7,372 nucleotides of DNA from Muricomes sp. GTDB lineage: Bacteria; Bacillota; Clostridia; Lachnospirales; Lachnospiraceae. Below the pieces are notes generated by a model. That model was not told where the DNA came from. It did not search any database and was given only the letters and a program-made list of their open reading frames with translations. The DNA is taken from contig JAHHTM010000055.1 in assembly GCA_020024675.1 (NCBI GenBank), forward strand, positions 1-7,372. Direction: 5' to 3'. Of this stretch, positions 1 to 6,744 are shown piece by piece. How positions within the stretch are numbered: the first letter of the stretch is position 1; every line of letters begins with the position of its first letter. The position numbers and the translations under genes are program-made.

Positions 1-423
1 AAAGTAGTTCCAATTAGTGAAGTAAGTGATCCGACATTCGGGGGAGAAATCCTTGGAAAAGGTGTTGCTGTGATTCCAACTGACGGAAAAGTGTGTGCAC
101 CGGCAGATGGTACTATTGATCTTCTTTTCGATACATGTCATGCAGTTAGCATGACGACTTCAGATGGTGTGGAAGTACTTGTACATATTGGATTAGATAC
201 AGTTGCATTAAAAGGTGAACATTTTACAGCACATAAATCAACTGGCGACACAGTAAAGAAAGGTGATCTTCTTATCACAGTTGATTTAGATGCAGTGAAA
301 GCAGCAGGATATGATGTGATCACACCTGTTGTCATTTGCAATACAGATGACTACACATCTGTTGAATCACTTGCCGGAAAAGATGTTGTAGCAGGTGATG
401 ATGTACTTAAAATCAAAAAATAA
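1..423 (+). CDS. PTS glucose-family EIIA domain protein, 5'-truncated by the window edge
   Basis: The frame is open from the first base, so the true start lies upstream; 140 residues and the stop are visible. The protein is a glucose-type EIIA (Crr family), a soluble carrier that takes phosphate from HPr on a histidine and passes it to EIIB. Visible hallmarks are the opening V-P-I-S-E-V, the G-K-V-x-A-P-x-D-G-T turn, the first active-site histidine in D-T-C-H-A (codon 139-141), the phosphoryl-accepting histidine in V-L-V-H-I-G-L-D-T-V (codon 184-186), and the late Y-D-V-x-T-P-V-V motif. Stand-alone EIIA proteins are about 160 residues, so roughly 15-25 codons are probably missing. A larger fusion protein cannot be excluded. 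It lies 68 bases before the EIICB gene and is its likely phosphate donor. The GTG at 70 is not the start, because conserved EIIA sequence precedes it. Confidence 0.93.
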   Translation, partial: KVVPISEVSDPTFGGEILGKGVAVIPTDGKVCAPADGTIDLLFDTCHAVSMTTSDGVEVLVHIGLDTVALKGEHFTAHKSTGDTVKKGDLLITVDLDAVKAAGYDVITPVVICNTDDYTSVESLAGKDVVAGDDVLKIKK

Positions 424-428
424 ATTTG

Positions 429-459
429 ATATTTTATCCGGAGTTCCGGTTTAAAATAT
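429..459. repeat. intergenic inverted repeat (hairpin) between EIIA and EIICB
   Basis: An 8-base arm ATATTTTA (429-436) is exactly complementary to TAAAATAT (452-459). Inside it a second palindrome, CCGG (438-441) with CCGG (446-449), closes a four-base AGTT loop, with one unpaired T on the left and two on the right. No T-run follows the right arm, so it is not a standard terminator. It sits between two genes expected to be cotranscribed. It could stabilise or process the mRNA, set the EIIA:EIICB ratio, or bind a regulator. The symmetry is seen directly; the role is inference. Confidence 0.6.
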
Positions 460-491
460 AAAGGGATTATTTAACTAAGGAGGGTAAAGTT

Positions 492-1961
492 ATGATGAAA
501 TATCTTCAGAAGCTTGGTAAAGCTTTGATGCTTCCAGTAGCCGTTTTACCTATTTGTGGTATCCTTATGGGTATTGGTTATCTTTTCTGCCCAGCAACTA
601 TGCAGGGTGGTGAGATTACTGGAGTACTTCCGTTAATCGGATTTTTCCTTGTTAAAGCAGGAGCTGCTTTGATTGACAATATGGCACTTCTGTTTGTTAT
701 TGGTGTTGGTGTTGGTATGGCTGACGACAATGATGGTACAGCTGGTCTTGCAGCTTTAGCATCTTGGCTGATGATTACAACACTTCTTGCACAGGGAACA
801 GTAACAGTTCTTATGCCATCAATTGCTGAAAATGAGAATGCAATGATTGCTTTTGGTAAAATTGCAAACCCATTTATCGGTATCCTTGCTGGTATCATTG
901 GTGCTACTTGTTACAATAAATTCAAGAGCACAAAATTACCAGATTGGTTATCATTCTTCAGTGGTAAACGTTGCGTAGCAATCGTAGCTGGTGTTATTTC
1001 AATTCTTGTATCTGCAATCTTACTCTTTGTATGGCCAGTAGTATTTGGAGCACTTATCGCTCTTGGTAATGCAATCGTAGGAATGGGAGCAGTTGGTTCA
1101 GGTATCTATGCATTCTTAAACCGTCTGTTGATCCCAACAGGTTTACACCACGCATTAAACAACGTATTCTGGTTTGATACAATTGGTCTTGGTGATCTTA
1201 CACACTTCTGGGCTGGAGAAACATCTGCAGACGTAACTTGGGATCTTGGAATGTACATGTCAGGATTCTTTCCATGTATGATGTTTGGTATCCCAGGTGC
1301 GGCTTTAGCTATGATCCAGACAGCAAAAGACAACAAAAGGAAAGTTGCTATCGGTTTAGTTGCATCTGCAGCTGTTTGTGCTTTCGTTTGTGGTGTTACA
1401 GAACCTTTCGAATTTGGATTTATGTTCTTAGCTCCTGGTCTTTACGTTGTATACGCTTTATTATACGGTATCTTTACAGTAATCACTACTTTATTAGGAT
1501 TCCGTGCAGGATTCAGTTTCTCAGCTGGTGCAACTGACTTATTATTCTCAGCTTCACTTCCAGCAGCTGCAAAAACATGGATGATCGTTCCTCTTGGAAT
1601 TGCTGCATTCATTGTATTCTATCTGGTATTCCGTTTTGCAATTGTTAAATTCAATCTGAAAACACCAGGTCGTGAAGATGATGATGAAGATGAAACAAAA
1701 GTACAGCTTGCTAACAATGATTTTACAGAAGTAGCAAGAATCGTTCTTGAAGGCGTTGGTGGAAAAGAAAACGTTACAAGCATCGATAACTGTATTACAA
1801 GACTTCGTCTTGAAATCAAAGATTATACAAAAGTTGATGAGAAAAAAATCAAATCTGCAGGTGTTGCAGGCGTTATCCGTCCAAGCAAGACAGCAGTTCA
1901 GGTTATCATTGGAACAAAAGTTCAATTTGTTGCTGACGAATTTAAAAAGTTAGCAAAATAA
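492..1961 (+). CDS. nagE: PTS sugar permease EIICB, probably N-acetylglucosamine-specific (NagE/NagP-like)
   Basis: This 489-residue inner-membrane permease imports a sugar and phosphorylates it on entry. An EIIC domain (about residues 1-390, many hydrophobic segments) precedes a C-terminal EIIB domain (about 410-489). EIIC carries the substrate-region motif N-R-L-L-I-P-T-G-L-H-H (210-220) and G-V-T-E-P-F-E-F (301-308). The domains are joined by L-K-T-P-G-R-E-D and an acidic linker (396-401). The phosphorylated cysteine is Cys434, in I-D-N-C-I-T-R-L-R-L. From memory, the I-P-x-G-L-H-H form with this linker matches NagE/NagP better than PtsG, whose equivalent reads V-P-F-G-L-H-H; glucose or glucosamine specificity remains possible. 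There is no EIIA domain, so the upstream EIIA probably supplies phosphate. The ATG at 492 is chosen because AAGGAGGG (477-484) lies 7 bases before it; the ATG at 495 is the alternative. Arginine is mostly CGT and no isoleucine is ATA, suggesting high expression. Confidence 0.92.
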   Translation: MMKYLQKLGKALMLPVAVLPICGILMGIGYLFCPATMQGGEITGVLPLIGFFLVKAGAALIDNMALLFVIGVGVGMADDNDGTAGLAALASWLMITTLLAQGTVTVLMPSIAENENAMIAFGKIANPFIGILAGIIGATCYNKFKSTKLPDWLSFFSGKRCVAIVAGVISILVSAILLFVWPVVFGALIALGNAIVGMGAVGSGIYAFLNRLLIPTGLHHALNNVFWFDTIGLGDLTHFWAGETSADVTWDLGMYMSGFFPCMMFGIPGAALAMIQTAKDNKRKVAIGLVASAAVCAFVCGVTEPFEFGFMFLAPGLYVVYALLYGIFTVITTLLGFRAGFSFSAGATDLLFSASLPAAAKTWMIVPLGIAAFIVFYLVFRFAIVKFNLKTPGREDDDEDETKVQLANNDFTEVARIVLEGVGGKENVTSIDNCITRLRLEIKDYTKVDEKKIKSAGVAGVIRPSKTAVQVIIGTKVQFVADEFKKLAK

Positions 1962-1985
1962 GATATCAGTATATTAATCCCTTTA

Positions 1986-2017
1986 AAAAAGACGGTCAGA
2001 TTTATGACCGTCTTTTT
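1986..2017 (+). terminator. rho-independent terminator after the PTS module
   Basis: A perfect 13-bp inverted repeat pairs AAAAAGACGGTCA (1986-1998) with TGACCGTCTTTTT (2005-2017) around the six-base loop GATTTA. The GC-rich core GACGGTCA is followed by a T-run on the + strand and preceded by an A-run, so it could work in both directions. It begins 25 bases after the EIICB stop and separates the sugar-transport module from the nusB operon. Confidence 0.93.
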
Positions 2018-2029
2018 GTAGTATACGCA

Positions 2030-2059
2030 TTGCCAAGAACATGCAAGATGTAGTATAAT
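2030..2059 (+). promoter_or_regulatory. sigma-A type promoter of the nusB-xseAB-ispA-dxs-tlyA operon
   Basis: A -35 element TTGCCA (2030-2035, five of six matches to TTGACA) and a perfect -10 TATAAT (2054-2059) are separated by 18 bases. The predicted transcription start is near 2066, leaving a leader of about 25 bases before nusB that includes the AAAGGAG ribosome binding site (2078-2084). It lies only 12 bases after the terminator, as expected for a new transcription unit. No operator-like symmetry overlaps it, so expression is probably constitutive or growth-rate linked (inference). Confidence 0.8.
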
Positions 2060-2089
2060 AAATAGAAACATGACGAGAAAGGAGCTACT

Positions 2090-2488
2090 ATGGTTAGAAG
2101 AGAACTTCGGGAACATATATTTAAATTACTGTTCCAGATAGAATTTAATGAAATGAAGGAAATGCCGGAGCATGTAGAATTATACCTTGAGTGTATAACA
2201 AGTGCTTTAGATAGTGATAAAGAATATATACAGAATAAGTTTTATGCAGTATGTGAAAAGGTTGAAGAGATTGATGAGCTGATCAACAGCCACGTCACAG
2301 GATGGAAAACATCAAGGATGAATAAAGTGGATCTTACGCTTTTAAGACTTGCTGTATATGAGATGAAATGGGACGATGAGGTTCCTGTAAAAGTAGCAAT
2401 CAATGAGGCTGTTGAGCTTGCAAAGAGATTTAGTGGAGAAGAAGGGCCATCTTTTGTAAATGGCGTTCTTGCGAAGATTGCTGAATAA
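2090..2488 (+). CDS. nusB: transcription antitermination factor NusB
   Basis: NusB is a small all-helical RNA-binding protein. With NusE (ribosomal protein S10) it recognises boxA RNA and promotes antitermination and processing of rRNA transcripts. The 132-residue length fits the family (about 130-150). The N-terminus has the R-R-E-L-R-E motif with a helix ending L-F-Q-I-E-F. The C-terminal half has the conserved G-W (71-72), K-V-D-L-T-L-L-R-L-A-V-Y-E-M, V-A-I-N-E-A-V-E-L-A-K (102-112) and a final F-V-N-G-V-L motif. The start at 2090 follows AAAGGAG with a 5-base spacer. It is the first gene after the promoter. In many Firmicutes an Asp23-family gene precedes nusB and folD follows it; neither is present here. 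Confidence 0.95.
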   Translation: MVRRELREHIFKLLFQIEFNEMKEMPEHVELYLECITSALDSDKEYIQNKFYAVCEKVEEIDELINSHVTGWKTSRMNKVDLTLLRLAVYEMKWDDEVPVKVAINEAVELAKRFSGEEGPSFVNGVLAKIAE

Positions 2489-2551
2489 ATAAAAAGGGCA
2501 GACTGAGCATTATGATACAATGCAGTTGTTACCGATTCTAAGGAGGACACA

Positions 2552-3763
2552 ATGCAAAACGTATATACAGTAAAGCAGGTCAATGCCTACATCAAGAACA
2601 TGTTTACACAAGATTTCATGTTAAATAGAATTTATGTAAAGGGTGAAGTCTCGAATTGTAAATATCATACATCAGGGCATATATACTTTTCTTTAAAAGA
2701 TCAGTCCGGCACAATAGCCTGTGTTATGTTTGCAGGCTCAAGGTCAGGGCTTTCTTTTCGTATGCAAGAAGGACAACAGGTTATTGTGCTCGGTAGTGTT
2801 AGTGTATATGAAAGAGATGGAAAGTATCAGCTTTACGCAAAAGAAATCATACTAGATGGTGCTGGACTTCTTTATGAGAAGTTCGAGAAATTAAAAAATG
2901 AATTGGAAGAAATGGGCTTTTTTGCTCCAGAGTATAAAAGGCCAATTCCTAAGTATGTAAAAAAGGTTGGCATTGTAACTGCACCTACAGGTGCGGCTGT
3001 GCGAGACATCATTAATATTTCCACACGAAGAAACCCATATGTTCAACTTATACTATATCCGGCACTTGTACAAGGCGAAGGAGCGGCAAAGAGTATTGTC
3101 CAAGGGATTAAAGCTTTAGAACATACAGGAGTTGATGTGATCATTCTTGGTCGAGGTGGCGGTTCTATTGAAGATTTGTGGGCATTTAATGAAGAGATTG
3201 TGGCACGGGCAATTTTTGATTGTACGGTTCCTATTATTTCTGCAGTAGGACATGAGACTGATTTTACAATTGCAGATTATGTGGCGGATTTACGTGCACC
3301 AACGCCTTCAGCAGCAGCAGAACTTGCAGTTTATGAGTATTTAGTTACATCAGAAAGCATGAAAGAATATGAAAGACGTATGCATCATCTTATGTTGCAG
3401 AAGATTCAGATGTCCAGACAATCGATCAGTCAGATGGAATTGAAATTGAAAATGACTCATCCAAAGCAAAAGCTCAATGAGAAACGACAGCGTCTTGCAG
3501 ACTTTGATCAAAGGATACAAAGAGATTTTGAACGTTGCCTGCAGGATAGAAAACACAAGCTTGCAATTTATATAGAAAAAATGAAGGGATTATCGCCTCT
3601 TATGAAGTTAAACAGTGGATATTCTTATGTAGAAGATCTGTCTCACAAGAATTTAAAATCTGTTCAACAGATAAGGCCAGAAGATAAACTTCGCATATAT
3701 ATGGCAGATGGTATTGTAAATGCCACAGTTACGGAAATTGAGGAGGTGACATCCAATGAGTGA
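2552..3763 (+). CDS. xseA: exodeoxyribonuclease VII large subunit XseA
   Basis: XseA is the catalytic subunit of exonuclease VII, a cytoplasmic metal-independent nuclease that cuts single-stranded DNA to oligonucleotides from either end. The 403-residue protein has an N-terminal OB-fold (about 1-95, including V-K-G-E-V-S-N and H-I-Y-F-S-L-K-D). The catalytic region has A-P-T-G-A-A-V-R-D-I, G-R-G-G-G-S-I-E-D-L-W-A-F-N-E-E (200-215) and S-A-V-G-H-E-T-D-F-T (230-239), then A-P-T-P-S-A-A-A-E. A charged coiled-coil stretch (about 265-345) follows, ending in L-S-P-L-M-K-L-N-S-G-Y-S (347-358), the segment that helps recruit XseB. The start follows AAGGAGG (2540-2546) by 5 bases. The 63-base gap from nusB has no clear terminator. 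The gene overlaps xseB by 8 bases, suggesting coupled translation. Confidence 0.97.
   Translation: MQNVYTVKQVNAYIKNMFTQDFMLNRIYVKGEVSNCKYHTSGHIYFSLKDQSGTIACVMFAGSRSGLSFRMQEGQQVIVLGSVSVYERDGKYQLYAKEIILDGAGLLYEKFEKLKNELEEMGFFAPEYKRPIPKYVKKVGIVTAPTGAAVRDIINISTRRNPYVQLILYPALVQGEGAAKSIVQGIKALEHTGVDVIILGRGGGSIEDLWAFNEEIVARAIFDCTVPIISAVGHETDFTIADYVADLRAPTPSAAAELAVYEYLVTSESMKEYERRMHHLMLQKIQMSRQSISQMELKLKMTHPKQKLNEKRQRLADFDQRIQRDFERCLQDRKHKLAIYIEKMKGLSPLMKLNSGYSYVEDLSHKNLKSVQQIRPEDKLRIYMADGIVNATVTEIEEVTSNE
3741..3749 (+). promoter_or_regulatory. near-perfect ribosome binding site of xseB, inside the end of xseA
   Basis: AGGAGGTGA matches the complement of the 16S rRNA 3' end over nine bases and lies 6 bases before the xseB ATG at 3756. 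It fixes the xseB start although that start is inside the xseA reading frame. The strength of the site suits a subunit needed in excess, since several XseB copies bind each XseA (known for the E. coli enzyme; applied here by inference). Confidence 0.85.
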
Positions 3764-3968
3764 AAAGAAGACACAGTCCCTAGAGGAACTATTTGAAATT
3801 TTAGATCAAGTTGTAAGTAAACTGGAAGAAGATGATATTACTCTGGAAGAATCCTTTAATCTGTATCAGCAGGGAATGGAGCTATTGAAACAGTGCAATA
3901 AGTCGATTGACACTGTCGAGAAGAAGGTACGTTTGTTGGATGAGAAAGGGGAATATCATGAGTTTTAA
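3756..3968 (+). CDS. xseB: exodeoxyribonuclease VII small subunit XseB
   Basis: XseB is the small helical subunit of exonuclease VII. Several copies coat the XseA coiled coil and are needed for an active, non-toxic enzyme. The 70-residue length fits the family (about 60-85). The pattern is typical: S-L-E-E-L-F-E-I-L near the N-terminus, V-V-S-K-L-E-E-D-D-I-T-L-E-E-S (19-33), then L-Y-Q-Q-G-M-E-L-L-K-Q-C and a basic/acidic C-terminal helix. The ATG lies inside the last codons of xseA (8-base overlap), behind a very strong ribosome binding site. Its own end overlaps the start of ispA by 11 bases. The order xseA-xseB-ispA is widely conserved, which supports the call despite the short length. Confidence 0.96.
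   Translation: MSEKKTQSLEELFEILDQVVSKLEEDDITLEESFNLYQQGMELLKQCNKSIDTVEKKVRLLDEKGEYHEF
3945..3951 (+). promoter_or_regulatory. ribosome binding site that decides the ispA start
   Basis: AAAGGGG at 3945-3951, inside xseB, lies 6 bases before the ATG at 3958. It supports that ATG over the in-frame TTG 51 bases upstream at 3907, which has no suitable site and would add 17 residues that do not resemble the family. Confidence 0.7.
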
Positions 3969-4848
3969 GCAGGAATACCAGAAAAAGGTAGAAGATATTG
4001 AAAAAATCTTAAAAGAGTATTGTCCTGTAAAAGAAGGATATCAGTCAGTAATCATGGAAGCAATGGAATATAATCTTATGGCCGGGGGTAAAAGATTAAG
4101 ACCTATGCTTATGCAGGAAGTATATCATCTTTTTGGAGGAAACGAAAAAATTATCGAGCCTTTTATGGCTGCTATTGAAATGATTCATACGTATTCTCTT
4201 GTGCACGATGACCTTCCGGCTATGGATAATGACGATTATCGAAGAGGGAGAAAGACGACACATATCGTATATGGAGAAGATATAGCAATTCTTACCGGAG
4301 ATGCTTTGTTAAATTATGCATTCGAGACAGCAGCATCTGCGTTTGATATGTCTCCTGAAAAGAGCCTTGTTATAGGAAAAGCACTCCAGATTCTTTCACG
4401 CAAAGCAGGGATTTATGGAATGATCGGTGGACAGGTTGTGGATGTAAAAGCAGCTGGAACGTTGATTTCGGGTGAAAAACTTGATTTTATCTATAAACTA
4501 AAAACAGCGGCTCTTATAGAATCTTCCATGATGATTGGGGCTGTTCTAGCTGGAGCAAATCAGGAAGAAATTGAAAAAATAGAAGCTGTTGCTGAAAAAA
4601 TTGGACTTTCATTCCAAATTCAGGATGATGTATTGGATGTGGAAAGTACAGAAGAAGTACTCGGAAAACCAATTCACAGTGATGAAAAGAATGATAAGAC
4701 AACGTATGTCACATGGAAAGGGTTAAAGGAAGCAAAAGCACTGGTAGAAATGCTTTCAAAAGAGGCTGTTTCTATGGTAGAGGAACTTCATCCATCTGAT
4801 GATTATCTCACAAAATTACTTTTGTCACTGATTAACAGAGACAAGTAA
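3958..4848 (+). CDS. ispA: short-chain polyprenyl (farnesyl) diphosphate synthase
   Basis: This cytoplasmic prenyltransferase joins isopentenyl diphosphate to dimethylallyl and geranyl diphosphates, most likely making farnesyl diphosphate for undecaprenyl and quinone synthesis. From the ATG at 3958 it is 296 residues, the usual length. It has G-G-K-R-L-R-P (43-49) and the first aspartate-rich motif H-D-D-L-P-A-M-D (83-90) followed by D-D-Y-R-R-G (92-97). G-G-Q-V-V-D lies mid-protein, and the second aspartate-rich motif is Q-D-D-V-L-D (222-227), followed by G-K-P and the K-T-T-Y-V motif. The two extra residues inside the first motif and Tyr79 five residues before it are typical of bacterial farnesyl-type enzymes; a geranylgeranyl product is not excluded. 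It overlaps xseB by 11 bases and precedes dxs by 18 bases, so two isoprenoid steps are cotranscribed. Confidence 0.94.
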   Translation: MSFKQEYQKKVEDIEKILKEYCPVKEGYQSVIMEAMEYNLMAGGKRLRPMLMQEVYHLFGGNEKIIEPFMAAIEMIHTYSLVHDDLPAMDNDDYRRGRKTTHIVYGEDIAILTGDALLNYAFETAASAFDMSPEKSLVIGKALQILSRKAGIYGMIGGQVVDVKAAGTLISGEKLDFIYKLKTAALIESSMMIGAVLAGANQEEIEKIEAVAEKIGLSFQIQDDVLDVESTEEVLGKPIHSDEKNDKTTYVTWKGLKEAKALVEMLSKEAVSMVEELHPSDDYLTKLLLSLINRDK

Positions 4849-4866
4849 AATATAAAGGAGGTTCCT

Positions 4867-6744
4867 ATGATATTAGAAAAAATAAAAAAAGAAAATGATA
4901 TCAAAAGTCTGGAACCAGAAGAACTGGAACTTTTATCAGAAGAGATAAGAGAATTTCTAATTGAGAAAATAAGTAATACAGGGGGACATCTTGCATCGAA
5001 TCTTGGTGTTGTAGAACTTACAATGGCGTTGCATTTGGTATTTGATCTTCCAAAAGACAAATTAATCTGGGATGTGGGACATCAGGCATATACACATAAA
5101 CTTCTTACTGGTAGAAAATCAGGATTTGATGATCTTAGAAAATATGGTGGAATGAGTGGATTTCCAAAGCGAAAAGAAAGCGCCTGTGATGCGTTTGATA
5201 CAGGGCATAGTTCCACATCTATTTCAGCCGGTCTTGGATATGTAGCTGCAAGACAGATTAAAGGAGAAGATCATTATGTAGTGTCTATCATAGGTGATGG
5301 GTCTATGACCGGTGGGATGGCATATGAAGCTTTAAATAACGCTTCTAGATTAAAAAGTAATTTTATCATTGTGTTAAATGATAATAATATGTCGATATCT
5401 GAAAATGTGGGTGGAATGTCCAATTATCTGGATCGCATCAGGACGGCAAATGCATACAAAGAACTAAAAAAGGGCGTTGAAGATACACTGTTGAAAATTC
5501 CTGTTCAGGGTGAGAAAATCGTACAACGCATGAGAAAAACAAAAAGTGGTATAAAGCAACTGGTTGTCCCAGGTATGTTTTTTGAGGATATGGGAATTAC
5601 CTATTTAGGGCCGGTTGATGGACATGATGTAAACAAACTTAAAAAAATATTTACAGAAGCAAAAAAAGTTGATCATGCAGTCCTTATACATGTTCTTACA
5701 AAAAAAGGAAAAGGGTACAAACCGGCAGAAGAAAATCCTGCTCGTTTTCATGGAACGGCTCCGTTTACGATTGAAACAGGAGAGCCAAAGAATAAAAGTA
5801 TAAAAGATAGTTATACAGACGTTTTTTCGAAAGTTTTATGTGATATTGCAAAAAATGATGAAAAAGTGACTGCTATTACTGCAGCAATGGCAGGAGGAAC
5901 AGGGCTGGATAGATTTCAGAAATATTTTCCGGATCGTTTTTTTGATGTAGGAATTGCAGAGGAGCATGCACTGACTTTTGCTGCGGGATTAGCAGCAGGT
6001 GGAATGAAGCCAGTCGTTGCATTGTATTCCTCGTTTTTACAAAGGGCTTATGATCAGGCAATACATGATATATGTCTTCAGAATCTTCCAGTTGTACTGG
6101 CTGTAGACAGGGCTGGACTTGTAGGTAGCGATGGCGAAACACATCAGGGGGTTTTTGACCTCTCGTTTTTATCATCAATACCAAACATGACAGTGATTTC
6201 TCCTAAAAATCGTTGGGAATTAGCAGATATGCTCAGGTATTCGGTAGATTTTCAGTATCCGATTGCAGTGCGTTATCCAAGAGGAAATGCCTACGAAGGA
6301 TTACAAGAATTCAGAACTCCAATTGAATATGGAAAAAGTGAACTTATTTATCGTGAGAAAGGCATTGCTATTATTTTTGTAGGGCATATGGCCCAGACAG
6401 CTGAACAAGTACGTTTGCTGTTAAAACAAAAAGGATATGGATGTAGTCTTGTCAATGCAAGGTTCATAAAACCAATTGATGAGAATATGCTTGATGAACT
6501 TACGAAAGAGCATACTCTTTTTGTGACGATAGAAGAAAATATTTTGATAGGTGGATTTGGTAGTCAGGTTCTTACGTATGTATCGCAACATGCAGAACAT
6601 GTAGAGGTTTTAAATATGGGAATTCATGATAATTATGTGGAGCATGGAGATGTCGAAGTATTAAGACGTGATGCAGGGCTTGATGCTGAATCAATTGTAG
6701 AAAAAGTAATTGAAAAGTTTGAAACGATAAGGATGGAAAAGTGA
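4867..6744 (+). CDS. dxs: 1-deoxy-D-xylulose-5-phosphate synthase Dxs
   Basis: Dxs is the thiamine-diphosphate enzyme that condenses pyruvate and glyceraldehyde 3-phosphate to 1-deoxyxylulose 5-phosphate, the entry and main control step of the MEP isoprenoid pathway. The 625-residue length is typical. G-G-H-L-A-S-N-L-G (39-47, active-site His41) and D-T-G-H-S-S-T-S-I-S come first. The ThDP/Mg motif is G-D-G-S-M-T-G-G (143-150) with N-D-N-N-M-S-I-S (171-178). The transketolase-like pyrimidine domain has V-G-I-A-E-E-H-A (361-368), which carries the catalytic glutamate, then D-R-A-G-L-V-G-S-D-G-E-T-H-Q-G and R-Y-P-R-G-N-A. The C-terminal domain has I-G-G-F-G-S-Q-V. All key motifs are intact. The start follows AAAGGAGG (4854-4861) by 5 bases. 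The stop TGA shares its last base with the ATG of tlyA. Confidence 0.98.
   Translation: MILEKIKKENDIKSLEPEELELLSEEIREFLIEKISNTGGHLASNLGVVELTMALHLVFDLPKDKLIWDVGHQAYTHKLLTGRKSGFDDLRKYGGMSGFPKRKESACDAFDTGHSSTSISAGLGYVAARQIKGEDHYVVSIIGDGSMTGGMAYEALNNASRLKSNFIIVLNDNNMSISENVGGMSNYLDRIRTANAYKELKKGVEDTLLKIPVQGEKIVQRMRKTKSGIKQLVVPGMFFEDMGITYLGPVDGHDVNKLKKIFTEAKKVDHAVLIHVLTKKGKGYKPAEENPARFHGTAPFTIETGEPKNKSIKDSYTDVFSKVLCDIAKNDEKVTAITAAMAGGTGLDRFQKYFPDRFFDVGIAEEHALTFAAGLAAGGMKPVVALYSSFLQRAYDQAIHDICLQNLPVVLAVDRAGLVGSDGETHQGVFDLSFLSSIPNMTVISPKNRWELADMLRYSVDFQYPIAVRYPRGNAYEGLQEFRTPIEYGKSELIYREKGIAIIFVGHMAQTAEQVRLLLKQKGYGCSLVNARFIKPIDENMLDELTKEHTLFVTIEENILIGGFGSQVLTYVSQHAEHVEVLNMGIHDNYVEHGDVEVLRRDAGLDAESIVEKVIEKFETIRMEK

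Noticed and set aside
1671..1694. GAT/GAA-rich repeat-like tract in the EIICB gene
   Set aside because: It encodes the acidic linker normally found between EIIC and EIIB in NagE/NagP-type permeases, so protein-level constraint explains it.
1554..1925. Minus-strand open frame of 123 codons opposite the end of the EIICB gene
   Set aside because: It is antisense to conserved EIIC/EIIB coding sequence, its product is cysteine- and asparagine-rich with no recognisable domain, and it lacks a ribosome binding site.
2502..2526. Imperfect hairpin and a TACAAT box (2516-2521) in the nusB-xseA gap, as terminator or internal promoter
   Set aside because: The stem has only 8 pairs with a two-base bulge and no T-run after it, and no -35 sequence lies at a proper distance before TACAAT. 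Both are weak enough to occur by chance in AT-rich DNA.
2242..2583. Minus-strand open frame of 113 codons across nusB and the xseA start
   Set aside because: It is antisense to conserved nusB sequence, has low-complexity Ser/Thr-rich content and no supporting translation signal.
3907..3957. Extended ispA start at a TTG 17 codons upstream
   Set aside because: The extra residues are the xseB sequence read in another frame, there is no ribosome binding site for the TTG, and the ATG at 3958 has one and gives the family length of 296 residues.
6741..6743. GTG at 6741 as the tlyA start
   Set aside because: It adds only one residue. The next codon is an ATG overlapping the dxs stop in the common TGATG arrangement, and family members usually begin M-K-E-R-L-D.
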